A DNA stretch of 64,000 nucleotides from Halobacillus andaensis (GTDB lineage Bacteria; Bacillota; Bacilli; Bacillales; Halobacillaceae), in the NCBI RefSeq assembly GCF_014636475.1, contig NZ_BMEL01000003.1, forward strand, positions 372,001 through 436,000, in the 5' to 3' direction. Under the pieces are notes generated by a model. It saw only the letters and a list, made by a program, of their open reading frames with translations, was not told where the DNA came from and made no database searches. Both the position numbers and the translations under genes were made by a program. This document shows, one piece after another, positions 49,670-59,945 of this stretch. The first letter of the stretch is position 1. Each line of letters begins with the position of its first letter.

Positions 49670-50353
49670 TTATTGCCTGCAAGCCTTAACCGTTCGAAGA
49701 GCTGCTTGCATGTCCTTATATATAACATTCCCAACGACGATAACATCTGCATGCTCTTTCATGGTTACCGCTTGTTCGTAAGACTCAATACCTCCCCCAT
49801 AAAAAAGGGTGGTTTGCTGTAAATGTTTACGAACTTCCTTTACTAATTCAGCATTCCCAAATGTTCCACTGTATTCTAAGTAAAAAATCGGAAAGTGAAA
49901 CATTTGCTCAGCCATGACGGCATATGCGATAACGTCCTCATTTGACGGCAGCTCACATTCGGCCGCTTTAAATACTTTCGCTTCTTCGTTCAGCACACAG
50001 TAGCCTTCTACCAGCATTTGATTCCACGGGATCCAATCCTGATATTCCTTAATGGCTTCGTGCTGAATACCTGTGATAAACTTCTTGTCTTTACTGTTTA
50101 ATACGCTGGGAATTAAATACCCATCAAACCCAGGCATGATGGCTTCCATGGTTGAAACCTCCAGCAAACATGGAACTGTGTAGCGTTGGACTCTTTCTGA
50201 CAAATCAAATACATTGTCGAACGTTACTCCATCTGTGCCTCCGATAATGATCGCATCCGTGCCTGATTCACAAAGAACGGATAAATCGTCTTCTTCTATT
50301 GATTTATTTGGATCGAGCTTAAAAACGTGGCTCCATTCTTTCACATTACACAC
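49670..50353 (-). CDS. pcrB: Heptaprenylglyceryl phosphate synthase
   Basis: A TIM-barrel prenyltransferase of 227 residues joining heptaprenyl diphosphate to glycerol-1-phosphate. It starts with VKEWSHVFKLDPNKSI, and has AIIIGGTDGVTFDNV and LFYGGGIESYEQAVTM for phosphate binding. The start is GTG at 50353, with GGAGG ten bases upstream. It forms an operon with pcrA, ligA and camS. TATAAT at 50489-50484 is the likely -10. Confidence 0.95.
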   Translation of the reverse strand: MCNVKEWSHVFKLDPNKSIEEDDLSVLCESGTDAIIIGGTDGVTFDNVFDLSERVQRYTVPCLLEVSTMEAIMPGFDGYLIPSVLNSKDKKFITGIQHEAIKEYQDWIPWNQMLVEGYCVLNEEAKVFKAAECELPSNEDVIAYAVMAEQMFHFPIFYLEYSGTFGNAELVKEVRKHLQQTTLFYGGGIESYEQAVTMKEHADVIVVGNVIYKDMQAALRTVKACRQ

Positions 50354-50483
50354 AGAATGTATTCCTCCATAAAAGTGAATCTTTTATCCGCCAGTGCTCT
50401 TTATTTCATCTGCTGACTCAGCGTAGAACCTCTTGAAATTTTGATGCCCGTTCAATTGCGATAAACCTTTTATCCATTCATAT

Positions 50484-50513
50484 ATTATAGCAAACTTTTG
50501 CTTCTTACATGAA
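50484..50513 (-). promoter_or_regulatory. Probable promoter of pcrB-pcrA-ligA-camS
   Basis: Perfect TATAAT (50489-50484) with a weak TTCATG -35 (50513-50508) 18 bases upstream, minus strand. The 50354-50713 gap also contains the yerC terminator; a 42-codon frame at 50531-50659 has no ribosome site and is not called. Confidence 0.6.
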
Positions 50514-50675
50514 TCGATAAGAGGGATTTTTTATGAAGACTTACAAGCGTTAACAAGTGATTTGTGAGAGTGTTTTTTAGAATGTGTGCGATTCATTTCG
50601 TTTGCGAGCGTTACCATCACAATTGCGATCGCATTCTTCTGTTTACGATCGTTTCCCATAACTTCGAAAAACCAT

Positions 50676-50706
50676 CAAAAAGCCGCCCCAACGATCAGGA
50701 CGGCTT
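50676..50706 (-). terminator. Terminator after yerC
   Basis: AAGCCGTCC pairs with GGCGGCTT (50698-50706 and 50680-50687), followed on the minus strand by TTTTTGATGG. Confidence 0.8.
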
Positions 50707-50713
50707 CTCCAAT

Positions 50714-51016
50714 CTATTCAGTTCTCTTTTCTTGCACACGATCTAAAGCTAACGTGTACGCGTCATTTCCATAGTTCAAGCAGCGTTTCACTCGGGAAAT
50801 CGTGGCCGTAGAGGCCCCTGTTTCCGTTTCGATTTTATGATACGTAAACCCTTCGCGCAGCATTCTAGCAACTTCCAGGCGCTGGGCAAGTGATTGGACT
50901 TCGTTCATTGTTGCTAAGTCATCGAAAAACTCATAACATTCTTCTACATTTTTAAGGGACAAGATGGCTTCAAAAAGTTGATCCAATGTCTTCCCTCTTA
51001 GTTTATCAATTTGCAC
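50714..51016 (-). CDS. yerC: YerC/TrpR-like DNA-binding protein
   Basis: A 100-residue protein of the YerC/YecD TrpR-homologue family. The helix-turn-helix is LREGFTYHKIETETGASTAT, followed by ISRVKRCLNYG, near residues 55-83. The ligand and targets are not known. The start is GTG with GGAGGGG upstream. It follows yerB by 13 bases, as in B. subtilis. Confidence 0.93.
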   Translation of the reverse strand: MQIDKLRGKTLDQLFEAILSLKNVEECYEFFDDLATMNEVQSLAQRLEVARMLREGFTYHKIETETGASTATISRVKRCLNYGNDAYTLALDRVQEKRTE

Positions 51017-51029
51017 TTGCTTCCCCTCC

Positions 51030-52040
51030 CTATTCGTTAACAGATACGATCCCTGGATCTTCAGGGACGACGTTTACCCAAGTTTGACCTGGTTTAAATG
51101 GTACAAGTTCACCATCTTGATACGGCAAAATCCGCCCATCTTTATTCTTCCATTCTACATCAATTTGCTCCCCATTTTGCAAGAGGTACCCTTTTCCGCC
51201 TGAAGTAAGGTCGATATCACGACGCCCCTCATCATCGATCACCTCATGTGAAGTTTGTATAATCAATACGTTATCAAGGGCGACTTGCTCGTTCGTTTCC
51301 TGATCCACACTTGCTTCTCCATCGCTTGCTCGCAAGTATTGTTCTTTTTCTTCTTCATAAGTGTACGTGACCGTTTCGTTTGTCCCGTACGTAATGGTTA
51401 CTTCATTCGCTTGACCGCCTTCATGGTGATTTTCATTACTAAAAGGTAATGGATCGATCTCCATTTCGGTTGCATAACCTTTGCTTTGAAGAAGCTGTTC
51501 CAAACCGCTTGTTATTAAGTATGAATTATGTGGGACCTGCCTGTCAGTTGTTCGTTTGAAAAGCTCTCTATCATTATCATACTTAGCGCCGTCGGCATAA
51601 TCAATGCCGCTTTCCTCAATATCTTCATTTATAAAGTTTGCAGCCCCGTGATACGTATACAAAGCATCAAACCCTGCGGCAACTTCGTAATAATACGATC
51701 TTGCACTACGGACCGGACCTACGTTCTCTGGTAAATTGCTCTGATACAAAGCTAACAGTCTCGTGATCTGGCCTTCTGCAAGAAATTCATAAACGATGTC
51801 AGCTTTACTTAACCCCGATTGCGGACGGGCCGCCGTATGATTATTGACCATTACGGCAATGACACGCTCGTCTACACGTTCATCCGTTTGTTCTCCTGTG
51901 AGAGGATACACACTTTGATCGGATTGTTCCTCTGTTTGATCGTCATCGGTCACTTTTGATTTCGAATCTTCATTACTGCAGGCCGCTAATACACTAAACA
52001 GTAAAACCAGGCCTATCCATACATACTTTCTCATTCCCAT
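51030..52040 (-). CDS. yerB: DUF3048 lipoprotein (YerB)
   Basis: A 336-residue lipoprotein with signal peptide and lipobox LAAC (Cys21), then an acidic linker and two DUF3048 domains. Conserved pieces are RVIAVMVNNHTAARPQSGL near residue 60, GPVRSARSYYYEVAAGFDAL near 115, and a C-terminal KPGQTWVNVVPEDPGIV. The family's role is unknown; members belong to the cell surface of Bacillaceae. MGMR and MR starts are both possible. It lies between yerA and yerC. Confidence 0.92.
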   Translation of the reverse strand: MGMRKYVWIGLVLLFSVLAACSNEDSKSKVTDDDQTEEQSDQSVYPLTGEQTDERVDERVIAVMVNNHTAARPQSGLSKADIVYEFLAEGQITRLLALYQSNLPENVGPVRSARSYYYEVAAGFDALYTYHGAANFINEDIEESGIDYADGAKYDNDRELFKRTTDRQVPHNSYLITSGLEQLLQSKGYATEMEIDPLPFSNENHHEGGQANEVTITYGTNETVTYTYEEEKEQYLRASDGEASVDQETNEQVALDNVLIIQTSHEVIDDEGRRDIDLTSGGKGYLLQNGEQIDVEWKNKDGRILPYQDGELVPFKPGQTWVNVVPEDPGIVSVNE

Positions 52041-52075
52041 ATTACCCCTTACTCGTTTTATATACTCTTTATATC

Positions 52076-53821
52076 TTAACGCATGATGGCTGGATAAAGA
52101 ACCTCATTATTTTTCACATCCATAATCCCAACCGGCGTGATTCGTATAAAGGGCAAGTGCATAGAAGATAAAAAGAGCAAGGTATAGACTGGATCTCCGA
52201 ATGTATAACCATATGTTTTTAATCGTTCTTTCAGCTCTTCTTCTTTTTTTATCAGCTCTGCCATTTCAAGATCAGCCATGACCCCTGAGAGAGACAACGG
52301 CAGTTCAAATACTACTTTTCCGTTATCTACGAGTACAATACCGCCGCCTATTTCCTTTAGGCGTTTGAAAGCAAGCTTCATATCAGGCCGTGATTTTCCT
52401 ATTAAAATTAAGTCTCCTGTATTGGAGTAAGAGCTCACTAATGCGCCTAGCGAATCGGTAAATCCTTTAAGGAGCGTATTCACCCTCCATTTCCCGTCAC
52501 GGTCCAGCAAGGTTAAAAATGCTTCATTGTGATCTTCAGGCAAACGTTCCACAGACGCATCAACATCGATTGCAAAGGGCTTCATAATGACTTCATTTTC
52601 CATCTCCATCCCTACAGGCATTGAGAATTGAAGGTCATCTTCTGTTAAGTCCCAGGATAAATCAAGAGGTGCTAGTCCATGTTGTTCCCAAGGGAAGTCC
52701 GATTCGCTTGTAACAGGTTGATTTTCGCGCCTCACCCACTCCCCTTTTGCAAGTACTGCATGAGGATTGGGATCTTTAGGATCAGATAAAAAGTTAAGGT
52801 GGGCCACTCTTCCTGGAGCTAAGCTTCCCAGGCGATCTTCAATTCCAAAGTGACGTGCAGCCTGATAAGAGCCCATCATATAAGCGTCCACATCGTTCAC
52901 CCCAGCTTCAAGCGCTAGTTTTATACAAGGGTTGATCAATCCTTCACGATAAAATCCAGGCGTCGATCCGTCCGTCGTATACATCATTCGATCAAACGAC
53001 TGATGCCCTTTCGCCAACAACCCTTTTAAAATCTCAGGTAAGTCTGGTCGAATGGAAGAGTAACGTAAGCCAGTTTGATAACCAAAGGATAGGCGATTGA
53101 TGACTTCTTCAGCCGTCATCGATTCGTGTTCTGAATCCAATCCGAGCAGTTTCATTTTTACTAACGTTTTCCATGAAGCTCCCGGCAAATGACCTTCTAT
53201 CGGCTTTCGTGAACGTTTCGTTTCTTGCATCCAGTGAAGCATTTGATCATCTCCACCATATAGTACTTCTGGCCATGCCGTCAGTTCGCCGCCTTGAATC
53301 ACCGCATCGTGGTGCAGCCATGGAAGCACTTGCTCCTCAAATTCTTCCTGCTCTTCATCGGGTATCGTCGATTGTGAATCAAAACGAGCCCACCAGTACA
53401 TGGAAGCGGGAACATTCATAAACTCTTCAAGGAGTGAGAAAGCTTTTTCTTGATCGGTTAAAAACAGCCACATCAAATTGTCATTAATTAAAGTGGTCGT
53501 CCCCGTTTGTGCTGCATATTCAGCCAAACTACGGGGATTATATAACTGAAATGGATGCGCGTGCGGTTCGATATAACCTGGCACGATATAGGAATCACTT
53601 CCATCAATCATTTCGGTTCCTTCAGTGAGCGGAGGAAGCTCTGGACCGCAGTAAATGATTCGGTCATTGTAGATCCAAATATGCCCCTTTATCCATTGTT
53701 TAAGGTAAACGTTTAAGTATGTTGTATGTTTTATTAATTTTGTTGGTGCTAGCTTTCCATCTACAACAGCTGTATGTTCGCGAAGTTGTCGGTTGCGCCA
53801 GCGAAAGCGTTGTTCATTCAT
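52076..53821 (-). CDS. yerA: Adenine deaminase-like amidohydrolase (YerA)
   Basis: A 581-residue metal-dependent hydrolase similar to adenine deaminase (AdeC). It carries GSDSYIVPGYIEPHAHPFQL near residues 88-107 with the first metal histidines, PIEGHLPGAS near 216, and the typical LAPGRVAHLNFL. B. subtilis yerA is a paralogue of adeC whose activity is not well shown, so the substrate stays open. It lies between purD and yerB, at the end of the purine operon, which suits a purine role. GGGAGG precedes the ATG. Confidence 0.88.
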   Translation of the reverse strand: MNEQRFRWRNRQLREHTAVVDGKLAPTKLIKHTTYLNVYLKQWIKGHIWIYNDRIIYCGPELPPLTEGTEMIDGSDSYIVPGYIEPHAHPFQLYNPRSLAEYAAQTGTTTLINDNLMWLFLTDQEKAFSLLEEFMNVPASMYWWARFDSQSTIPDEEQEEFEEQVLPWLHHDAVIQGGELTAWPEVLYGGDDQMLHWMQETKRSRKPIEGHLPGASWKTLVKMKLLGLDSEHESMTAEEVINRLSFGYQTGLRYSSIRPDLPEILKGLLAKGHQSFDRMMYTTDGSTPGFYREGLINPCIKLALEAGVNDVDAYMMGSYQAARHFGIEDRLGSLAPGRVAHLNFLSDPKDPNPHAVLAKGEWVRRENQPVTSESDFPWEQHGLAPLDLSWDLTEDDLQFSMPVGMEMENEVIMKPFAIDVDASVERLPEDHNEAFLTLLDRDGKWRVNTLLKGFTDSLGALVSSYSNTGDLILIGKSRPDMKLAFKRLKEIGGGIVLVDNGKVVFELPLSLSGVMADLEMAELIKKEEELKERLKTYGYTFGDPVYTLLFLSSMHLPFIRITPVGIMDVKNNEVLYPAIMR

Positions 53822-53973
53822 GGAGCTGCCTCCCAGTTCATTTTTTCTATCGTAACACAGGTTGGATTCCCTTCGCTAAGCATAAGAAAACACGCCGCAG
53901 TTAAAATGAAAGCGCTGTAGGAAATCAAACCATTCGTACTCATAATTTCCTTATCAATTGAAAAAAATTCAAA

Positions 53974-53999
53974 TAAAAAAGGACGGGAGAACCCGTCCT
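53974..53999 (-). terminator. Terminator of the purine operon
   Basis: Seven-bp perfect stem GGACGGG with CCCGTCC (53981-53987 and 53992-53998), followed on the minus strand by TTTTTTATTT. It lies about 95 bases after purD. Confidence 0.85.
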
Positions 54000-54022
54000 A
54001 ATTAGTAAAGGATGTCGACAAA

Positions 54023-54127
54023 ATGGATTTCATGGAATATTTAACTGATGTTGGCTTCGTAATATCCCTGGTCATTGGGACCGTAGCTGCATTACTCTAC
54101 GTTTTGATTAGACGAAACAATAGCTGA
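54023..54127 (+). CDS. Possible 34-residue membrane protein
   Basis: ATG 54023 follows AAAGGA by about ten bases. The product begins MDFMEYLTDVGFVISLVIGT, continues as one hydrophobic helix (VAALLYVLI) and ends RRNNS, a positive-inside anchor. The shape resembles tiny YvrJ-like membrane proteins. It faces purD and overlaps its last 36 bases, lying in the purD 3' untranslated region. No clear promoter is seen, so it may be chance; the combination of ribosome site, helix and Arg anchor keeps it on the list. Confidence 0.4.
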   Translation: MDFMEYLTDVGFVISLVIGTVAALLYVLIRRNNS

Positions 54128-55369
54128 TTGTCCAATATCTTTTCGATAAAAAAAGTCATCTGTTTCGTCAAAAACGCGCAACGCATCGTTCACGTCGCTC
54201 AAGGCTGCAGCTAAATCACCAGCTGTTTTACCGAATAACAGCACTCGTCCCCCGTCGGAAACGTAAGATTTTTCAACTTTTTTCGTACCGGCGTGAACAA
54301 CAAATAGTCCTTTTTCTTTAGACCATGCTGGCAGCGGAATACCTTTTTGATAACTGCCCGGGTATCCCGCAGAAGCTACGACAACACCGGCGCAGGCTTG
54401 GTTTTTCCACGTAAGCTGAGGATCTTTTTGATCTAGTACGTCTAGAATCACTTGGACAAGATCATTTTCTAACAATGGCAGGACAACCTGAGTTTCCGGA
54501 TCGCCAAACCGAGCGTTAAACTCAATCACCTTAGGGCCTTGAGGCGTTTGAATCAGACCGGCGTATAAAATGCCTGTAAATGAACGGTCTTCTTCCACTA
54601 AAGCAGAAGCTGCTTGCTGAAGAATGTTATCTACAGCGAAATCATAGGCTCCGTCAGGTAAGTCTTGCGCTGGGGCAAAAGCTCCCATTCCACCTGTGTT
54701 CGGGCCTTGATCGCCTTCAAATGCTCGCTTGTGGTCCTTTGCTGTTACCATTGGATAAACGTGTTCTCCATTTACAAAAGCCATTAAAGAAAATTCTTCC
54801 CCTTGCAAAAATTCCTCGACCACGATTTCCCGGCTCGCGTCTCCGAACCGGCCATCTAACAACATTTCATTTACGGCTTCTACGGCTTGATCCACGGTTT
54901 CTGCTACGACCACACCCTTACCAGCTGCTAATCCGTCGGCTTTCACGACGATAGGAGCACCTTTTTCCTGGATATACGCCTTTGCTTCTTCCGCATCTGT
55001 GAATGCCTCATAATCTGCGGTAGGAATGTTGTATTTCTTCATAATTTGCTTGGCAAAGTGCTTGCTTCCTTCGATAAGAGCCGCTGCTTTTGTTGGACCG
55101 AATACGAGCAGTCCTGCTTCTTTAAATTGATCAACGACCCCGGCCAGCAAAGGATTCTCTGGCCCTACAAACGTGACATCAACCTTATTTTCTTTAGCAA
55201 ATGTGATCAGCTGCCCTCCTTCGGTTTCTGAAATAGGAACACATTCCGCTTCTTCTTCCATTCCCGCATTCCCCGGAGCAGCAAATACCTTCGAGACCTG
55301 GGGGCTCTCAGCGAATTTCTGAACAAGACTGTGCTCACGTCCACCACGTCCAATGACTAAAATCTTCAT
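54092..55369 (-). CDS. purD: Phosphoribosylamine-glycine ligase
   Basis: Second step of purine synthesis: joins glycine to phosphoribosylamine using ATP. The 425 residues have the ATP-grasp fold, starting KILVIGRGGREHSLV, with IVVKADGLAAGKGVVV near residue 137 and the metal-binding GPKVIEFNARFGDPETQ near 280. It is the last gene of the operon, 18 bases after purH, and GGAGG precedes the ATG. Confidence 0.97.
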   Translation of the reverse strand: MKILVIGRGGREHSLVQKFAESPQVSKVFAAPGNAGMEEEAECVPISETEGGQLITFAKENKVDVTFVGPENPLLAGVVDQFKEAGLLVFGPTKAAALIEGSKHFAKQIMKKYNIPTADYEAFTDAEEAKAYIQEKGAPIVVKADGLAAGKGVVVAETVDQAVEAVNEMLLDGRFGDASREIVVEEFLQGEEFSLMAFVNGEHVYPMVTAKDHKRAFEGDQGPNTGGMGAFAPAQDLPDGAYDFAVDNILQQAASALVEEDRSFTGILYAGLIQTPQGPKVIEFNARFGDPETQVVLPLLENDLVQVILDVLDQKDPQLTWKNQACAGVVVASAGYPGSYQKGIPLPAWSKEKGLFVVHAGTKKVEKSYVSDGGRVLLFGKTAGDLAAALSDVNDALRVFDETDDFFYRKDIGQSAIVSSNQNVE

Positions 55370-55387
55370 TTTGGCAGCCTCCTCTTA

Positions 55388-56917
55388 TTAGTGTTTGAAA
55401 TGACGCATTTTTGTAAAGACCATCGTGATCCCGTGTTTATTACAGGCATCAATAGAATCCTGGTCACGCTTCGATCCGCCTGGCTGAATGATCGCTTTTA
55501 CTCCTGCTTTAGCAGCTGTTTCAACGGTATCCGGCATTGGAAAAAATGCGTCAGAAGCCATAATTGCGCCGCGGGCCTGATCCCCTGCTTGTTCAAGAGC
55601 AATTTGAGCTGCCCCTACACGATTCATTTGGCCAGCGCCTACACCTAAGGTTTGATCTGATTTTGCTACAACAATCGCATTGGATTTTACGTGTTTAACG
55701 ACTTTCCAGCCCAGCTCAAGATCCTTCAATTCTTGTTCTGAAGGCTGGCGTTCTGTTGCCACTTCTAATTCTACATCTTCAAGTGATCCTTCATCCGTAT
55801 CTTGAACGAGCAGACCGCCGCTCACTGAAGTAAGTTTATGCGTTTGCGTTTCTGGTTTCTTCATATCAACTTTTAATAAACGTAAGTTTTTCTTCTGAGT
55901 AAGTATGTCTAGTGCTTCCTGACTAAAGGAAGGAGCAAGGACAATTTCTAAGAAGATCTCTTTAAGTTTCGCTGCTGTATCCTCGTCTACTTCACGGTTT
56001 AAGGCTACAATTCCTCCGAAAATAGAGACAGGATCTCCTTCATACGCTTTTCCAAACGCTTCAAACAAATTGTCGCCAGTTCCCACTCCGCATGGATTCA
56101 TATGTTTTACAGCTACTGCTGCCGGTTCTGTAAATTCAAGTACGACGTCCAGCGCTGCATTTGCATCTTGAATATTGTTATAAGAAAGCTCTTTGCCATT
56201 TAGCTGCTCTGCATTGGCTAAAGAAGCTCCTTTGTAATTCGCTTTTTTGTAGAAGGAAGCCGTTTGGTGTGGGTTCTCTCCATAGCGTAAGCTTTGCACC
56301 TTCTCATAAGTGACCGTGTACGATTCAGGATAAGGTTCTTCTGTTACTTCGGAGAAATATTCCGCAATCATAGCATCATAGTTCGCCGTATGACGGAACA
56401 CTTTTGCTGCTAGATTCTTACGCGTATCGAAAGAAAGATCGCCTGCCTGAAGACTGCTGATCACACGATCATAATCGTCCGGATCAACGACGACAGCCAC
56501 ATCGGCAAAGCTTTTCGCTGCGGATCGAAGCATTGTCGGACCGCCAATATCAATGTTTTCAATCGCGTCTTCTTCCGTTACATCAGGCTTTGCGATGGTT
56601 TCTTTAAAAGGGTAAAGATTGACGGCGACAAGGTCGATCGTTTCAATATTGAGTTCATCCAGCTGGCTCATGTGGTCTTTACTATTTCGTTTTGCCAGTA
56701 AACCGCCGTGAACAGATGGATGCAGGGTCTTCACTCTTCCATCCATAATTTCAGGAAACTCGGTAATTTCAGAGATCGAAAGCACAGGAAGTCCGGCTTC
56801 TTCAATGGCACGTTTCGTCCCGCCTGTTGAAACTAATTCATAGTCTAGATCGATTAGTTGTTTAGCGAATTCGCTGAGTCCTTTTTTGTTAGATACACTA
56901 AGTAATGCACGTTTCAT
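55388..56917 (-). CDS. purH: Bifunctional AICAR formyltransferase / IMP cyclohydrolase
   Basis: Last two steps to IMP. The 509 residues have the N-terminal cyclohydrolase (RALLSVSNKKGLSEFAKQL; MDGRVKTLHPSVHGGLL) and the C-terminal AICAR transformylase domain from about residue 200 (LRYGENPHQTASFYK; AVAVKHMNPCGVG; RGAIMASDAFFPMPDTVE). The start overlaps the purN stop by four bases (ATGA). Confidence 0.97.
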   Translation of the reverse strand: MKRALLSVSNKKGLSEFAKQLIDLDYELVSTGGTKRAIEEAGLPVLSISEITEFPEIMDGRVKTLHPSVHGGLLAKRNSKDHMSQLDELNIETIDLVAVNLYPFKETIAKPDVTEEDAIENIDIGGPTMLRSAAKSFADVAVVVDPDDYDRVISSLQAGDLSFDTRKNLAAKVFRHTANYDAMIAEYFSEVTEEPYPESYTVTYEKVQSLRYGENPHQTASFYKKANYKGASLANAEQLNGKELSYNNIQDANAALDVVLEFTEPAAVAVKHMNPCGVGTGDNLFEAFGKAYEGDPVSIFGGIVALNREVDEDTAAKLKEIFLEIVLAPSFSQEALDILTQKKNLRLLKVDMKKPETQTHKLTSVSGGLLVQDTDEGSLEDVELEVATERQPSEQELKDLELGWKVVKHVKSNAIVVAKSDQTLGVGAGQMNRVGAAQIALEQAGDQARGAIMASDAFFPMPDTVETAAKAGVKAIIQPGGSKRDQDSIDACNKHGITMVFTKMRHFKH

Positions 56918-57495
56918 TTTGCTTCCTCCTTGGTGAGTAGGGATTGGATAACACGAGGATAAAGCTTATGCTCCACGGCTTGGATCTTTCGCCGGACCTC
57001 ATCCTTTGTGTCTTCCTCTGTAATGGATAGCGCTTCTTGCGCAATGATCGGACCGGTGTCCATTCCATCATCCACGAAGTGAACGGTGACGCCCGTCACT
57101 TTCACCTTTTTATCTAAAGCTTGTCCGATCGCGTCCTTGCCAGGAAATGCGGGCAGGAGGGATGGGTGGATGTTTACAATGCGCTTTGAATAGGCTTCTA
57201 ATAATGTAGGGCCGATCAGGCGCATGTATCCGGCTAGAATGATCCATTCTACGTCTCTTGCTCGGCAATCTGCAAGCAGGGCGGATTCATAAGCTGCTTT
57301 GTCCGTAAATGATTTAGGGTTGTATACGACGGTGTCGACGTCTCGGTTTTGGGCTTTTTCAATGACTCCGGCGTTTATTTTATCAGTTACGAGCAAGCTG
57401 ACTTCAGCGTCGAGCGTACCTTCGTCGATGGCATCCATGATCGCGTCAAAATTTGTACCTGTTCCTGAAGCAAAGATGGCGATTTTGTTACTCAT
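56914..57495 (-). CDS. purN: Phosphoribosylglycinamide formyltransferase
   Basis: Folate-dependent formylation of GAR. About 193 residues, beginning [20 protein letters not shown]. The catalytic Asn-His-Asp set is carried by [14 protein letters not shown] and [13 protein letters not shown]. Start ATG 57495 overlaps the purM stop by four bases; an ATG two codons earlier (57501) is closer to AAGGA and is an equal choice. Confidence 0.96.
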   Translation of the reverse strand: MSNKIAIFASGTGTNFDAIMDAIDEGTLDAEVSLLVTDKINAGVIEKAQNRDVDTVVYNPKSFTDKAAYESALLADCRARDVEWIILAGYMRLIGPTLLEAYSKRIVNIHPSLLPAFPGKDAIGQALDKKVKVTGVTVHFVDDGMDTGPIIAQEALSITEEDTKDEVRRKIQAVEHKLYPRVIQSLLTKEEAK

Positions 57496-58514
57496 GACCA
57501 TTGAATTCCTTCTTGTGCTGTGACATACCCGATCAATACGGCTTCTTCCCCTTCGTCTTGTAAGGTCTTAATCGTTGAATGAATTTCTTCCTCTGCGACA
57601 ACGGCAATCATACCGACTCCCATATTAAATACCCCTAACATGTCATCAATCGGTAAGTCCCCTTTTTCTTGTAAGAGGTCAAAGATCGCCGGCACCTTCC
57701 AGCTGTCATGGTCTAGTCGTGCGCCAAGACCTTCTGGCAATGTTCTCGGGATATTCTCGTAAAAACCTCCGCCTGTGACATGCGCCAGGCCTTTAATAGT
57801 GACGGTTTGCTTAAGGGATTGAATGGCTTTCGTGTAAATTTTCGTTGGAGTTAATAGTTCTTCGCCTAAGGGTTTAGTAAAGCCCGGGTAAACGGCAGAC
57901 AGGTCCAGCTTCTGGTCGTCAATGATACGGCGGACAAGTGAGAAACCGTTCGAGTGAACGCCGCTGGACGGCAATCCAATGAGTGCATCTCCAGGCTGAA
58001 TCTGTTCTCCTGTAATCAGTCGGTCTTTATCTGCCATCCCTACGACGAATCCAGCTAAATCATATTCGTCCTCGTCGTACATACCTGGCATTTCAGCTGT
58101 CTCCCCGCCCACGAGTGCGCATTGGGATTGTTCACAGCCATCGGCAATTCCTTTAACGATTTGTTCAATTTTCTCTGGTTCATTTTTTCCACAGGCGATG
58201 TAATCGAGAAATAGCAGAGGATCAGCCCCTTGAGCAACGATGTCGTTTACACACATTGCCACCACATCGACACCGATTGTATCGTGTTGATCCATTTCAA
58301 AAGCCAGCTTTAATTTGGTGCCTACCCCATCTGTACCCGTTACGAGTACAGGATGGTTGTAGGTCATGGAACTGATATCAAATAGACCGGCAAATGAGCC
58401 CAAGCCGCCTATAACTTCAGGACGCATCGTCCTTTGCACATGCTTCTTCATAAGGTCAACTGCTTGATAGCCTGCTTCTACATCTACACCGGCTTTTTTG
58501 TATGATTGGCTCAT
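57492..58514 (-). CDS. purM: Phosphoribosylformylglycinamidine cyclo-ligase
   Basis: Makes AIR from FGAM with ATP. The 340-residue PurM fold begins [20 protein letters not shown] and has [17 protein letters not shown], followed by [15 protein letters not shown], for ATP binding. [16 protein letters not shown] lies in the C-terminal half. GGAGG precedes the ATG, 18 bases after purF. Confidence 0.97.
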   Translation of the reverse strand: MSQSYKKAGVDVEAGYQAVDLMKKHVQRTMRPEVIGGLGSFAGLFDISSMTYNHPVLVTGTDGVGTKLKLAFEMDQHDTIGVDVVAMCVNDIVAQGADPLLFLDYIACGKNEPEKIEQIVKGIADGCEQSQCALVGGETAEMPGMYDEDEYDLAGFVVGMADKDRLITGEQIQPGDALIGLPSSGVHSNGFSLVRRIIDDQKLDLSAVYPGFTKPLGEELLTPTKIYTKAIQSLKQTVTIKGLAHVTGGGFYENIPRTLPEGLGARLDHDSWKVPAIFDLLQEKGDLPIDDMLGVFNMGVGMIAVVAEEEIHSTIKTLQDEGEEAVLIGYVTAQEGIQWS

Positions 58515-58532
58515 CGAAGTTCCTCCTTCTGC

Positions 58533-59945
58533 TTACGCCTTCTCGTATGGCGGGACAGTATTTGGGTAAATCTCGGTCGGGTAGTTCCCTGTGAAACATG
58601 CTGCACAGCCGCCGTGATTTAATGATTCTTCACCTTGGTAAATGGCGTCGTTTAACCCTTCTACAGTTAAATAGGATAGGCTGTCGGCACCAATTTGTTC
58701 TTCGATTTCTTCGACTGTATTGTTTGCTGCAATTAATTCTCCGCTGGTAGACGTATCGATACCGTAATAGCATGGATTTTGAATGGGTGGTGAGGCAATT
58801 CGAACGTGCACCTCTTTAGCACCGGCTTCTTTTAACATTTTCACGATGCGTCGACTTGTTGTTCCTCGTACAATCGAGTCATCGACCATAACGACTCTTT
58901 TCCCTTCGACGATCCCTCGAACTGCGGAAAGCTTCATTTTCACACCTTGTTCACGCAGTTCTTGAGAAGGCTGAATAAATGTACGGCCGACGTAACGGTT
59001 TTTGATCAATCCTAGTTCATAAGGAATACCCGATGCTTCTGCGTAGCCAATTGCTGCAGAGATACTAGAATCCGGAACACCAGTCACTACATCGGCTTCT
59101 ACTGGTGCTTCAGCTGCAAGTGTTTTGCCCATTCGTTTTCTAGAGGCATGCACATTCTTCCCATCGAGGTTACTATCAGGACGGGAGAAATACACATATT
59201 CCATCGAGCACAGCGTACGCTGAATCGGTGCTGAGAAACGTTGAGATTCAATTCCGTTTTTATCAATGATTAAAAGCTCTCCAGGCATCACTTCACGCTC
59301 GTACGTAGCTCCGATTACGTCAAATGCGCACGTCTCAGAGGAGACACACCAAGCGTCACCTAAATAACCAATGCTGATTGGGCGAAGGCCTCTGGGATCA
59401 TTTGCCACATACATTTTCTCTTCGGTCATCATAAGAAAAGCGTAAGCGCCTTTAATCATGGAAAGAGCCTGACTGATCGCTTGATTCATCGGCAAGTGAC
59501 CTGCCCTCTTAATTAGATGAGCCACCACTTCTGTATCTGAGGTCGTTTGTAAAATTGATCCCTGAGCTTCCAGCTGGCTTTTTAACGCCTGCGCATTCAC
59601 TAAATTCCCATTATGGGCTAACGCTAGTCCGCCAGTTTGGGAGCGGAACATAAGCGGCTGAATGTTTTCGTAGCTGCCATCTCCAGCTGTCGCATAACGA
59701 ACATGACCAATCGAAGCATTTCCTTCTAAATCATCTAATCGCTCTTGAGGGAACACTTCTGAAATTAACCCATGACCTTTCGCCACCTTCATATGGTCGC
59801 CGTCACTTGTAACAATCCCTGCACCTTCCTGTCCGCGATGCTGAAGGGCATGAAGACCGTAATACGTTAACTGTGCTGATTCTGGATGATTAAAAACGCC
59901 AAATATACCGCACTCTTCATTTAATCCTTTGATTTCACCAAGCAT
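58533..59945 (-). CDS. purF: Glutamine phosphoribosylpyrophosphate amidotransferase
   Basis: First committed step of purine synthesis. ATG 59945 follows AAAGGAG and gives 470 residues starting [11 protein letters not shown] before CGIFG. Cys12 should be freed by removal of an 11-residue propeptide, as in B. subtilis. A frame from 59963 would add six residues. The PRPP motif is [15 protein letters not shown] near residue 345; C-terminal Cys residues fit the Bacillus 4Fe-4S cluster type (NPCYYG; GGCAACF). It overlaps the purL end by 25 bases. Confidence 0.97.
   Translation of the reverse strand: MLGEIKGLNEECGIFGVFNHPESAQLTYYGLHALQHRGQEGAGIVTSDGDHMKVAKGHGLISEVFPQERLDDLEGNASIGHVRYATAGDGSYENIQPLMFRSQTGGLALAHNGNLVNAQALKSQLEAQGSILQTTSDTEVVAHLIKRAGHLPMNQAISQALSMIKGAYAFLMMTEEKMYVANDPRGLRPISIGYLGDAWCVSSETCAFDVIGATYEREVMPGELLIIDKNGIESQRFSAPIQRTLCSMEYVYFSRPDSNLDGKNVHASRKRMGKTLAAEAPVEADVVTGVPDSSISAAIGYAEASGIPYELGLIKNRYVGRTFIQPSQELREQGVKMKLSAVRGIVEGKRVVMVDDSIVRGTTSRRIVKMLKEAGAKEVHVRIASPPIQNPCYYGIDTSTSGELIAANNTVEEIEEQIGADSLSYLTVEGLNDAIYQGEESLNHGGCAACFTGNYPTEIYPNTVPPYEKA

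Noticed and set aside
50531-50659. 42-codon minus-strand frame between yerC and pcrB
   Set aside because: Open and reasonable in composition (starts MGNDRKQKNAIAIVM) but lacks a ribosome site and starts inside the yerC trailer region; conservation would be needed.
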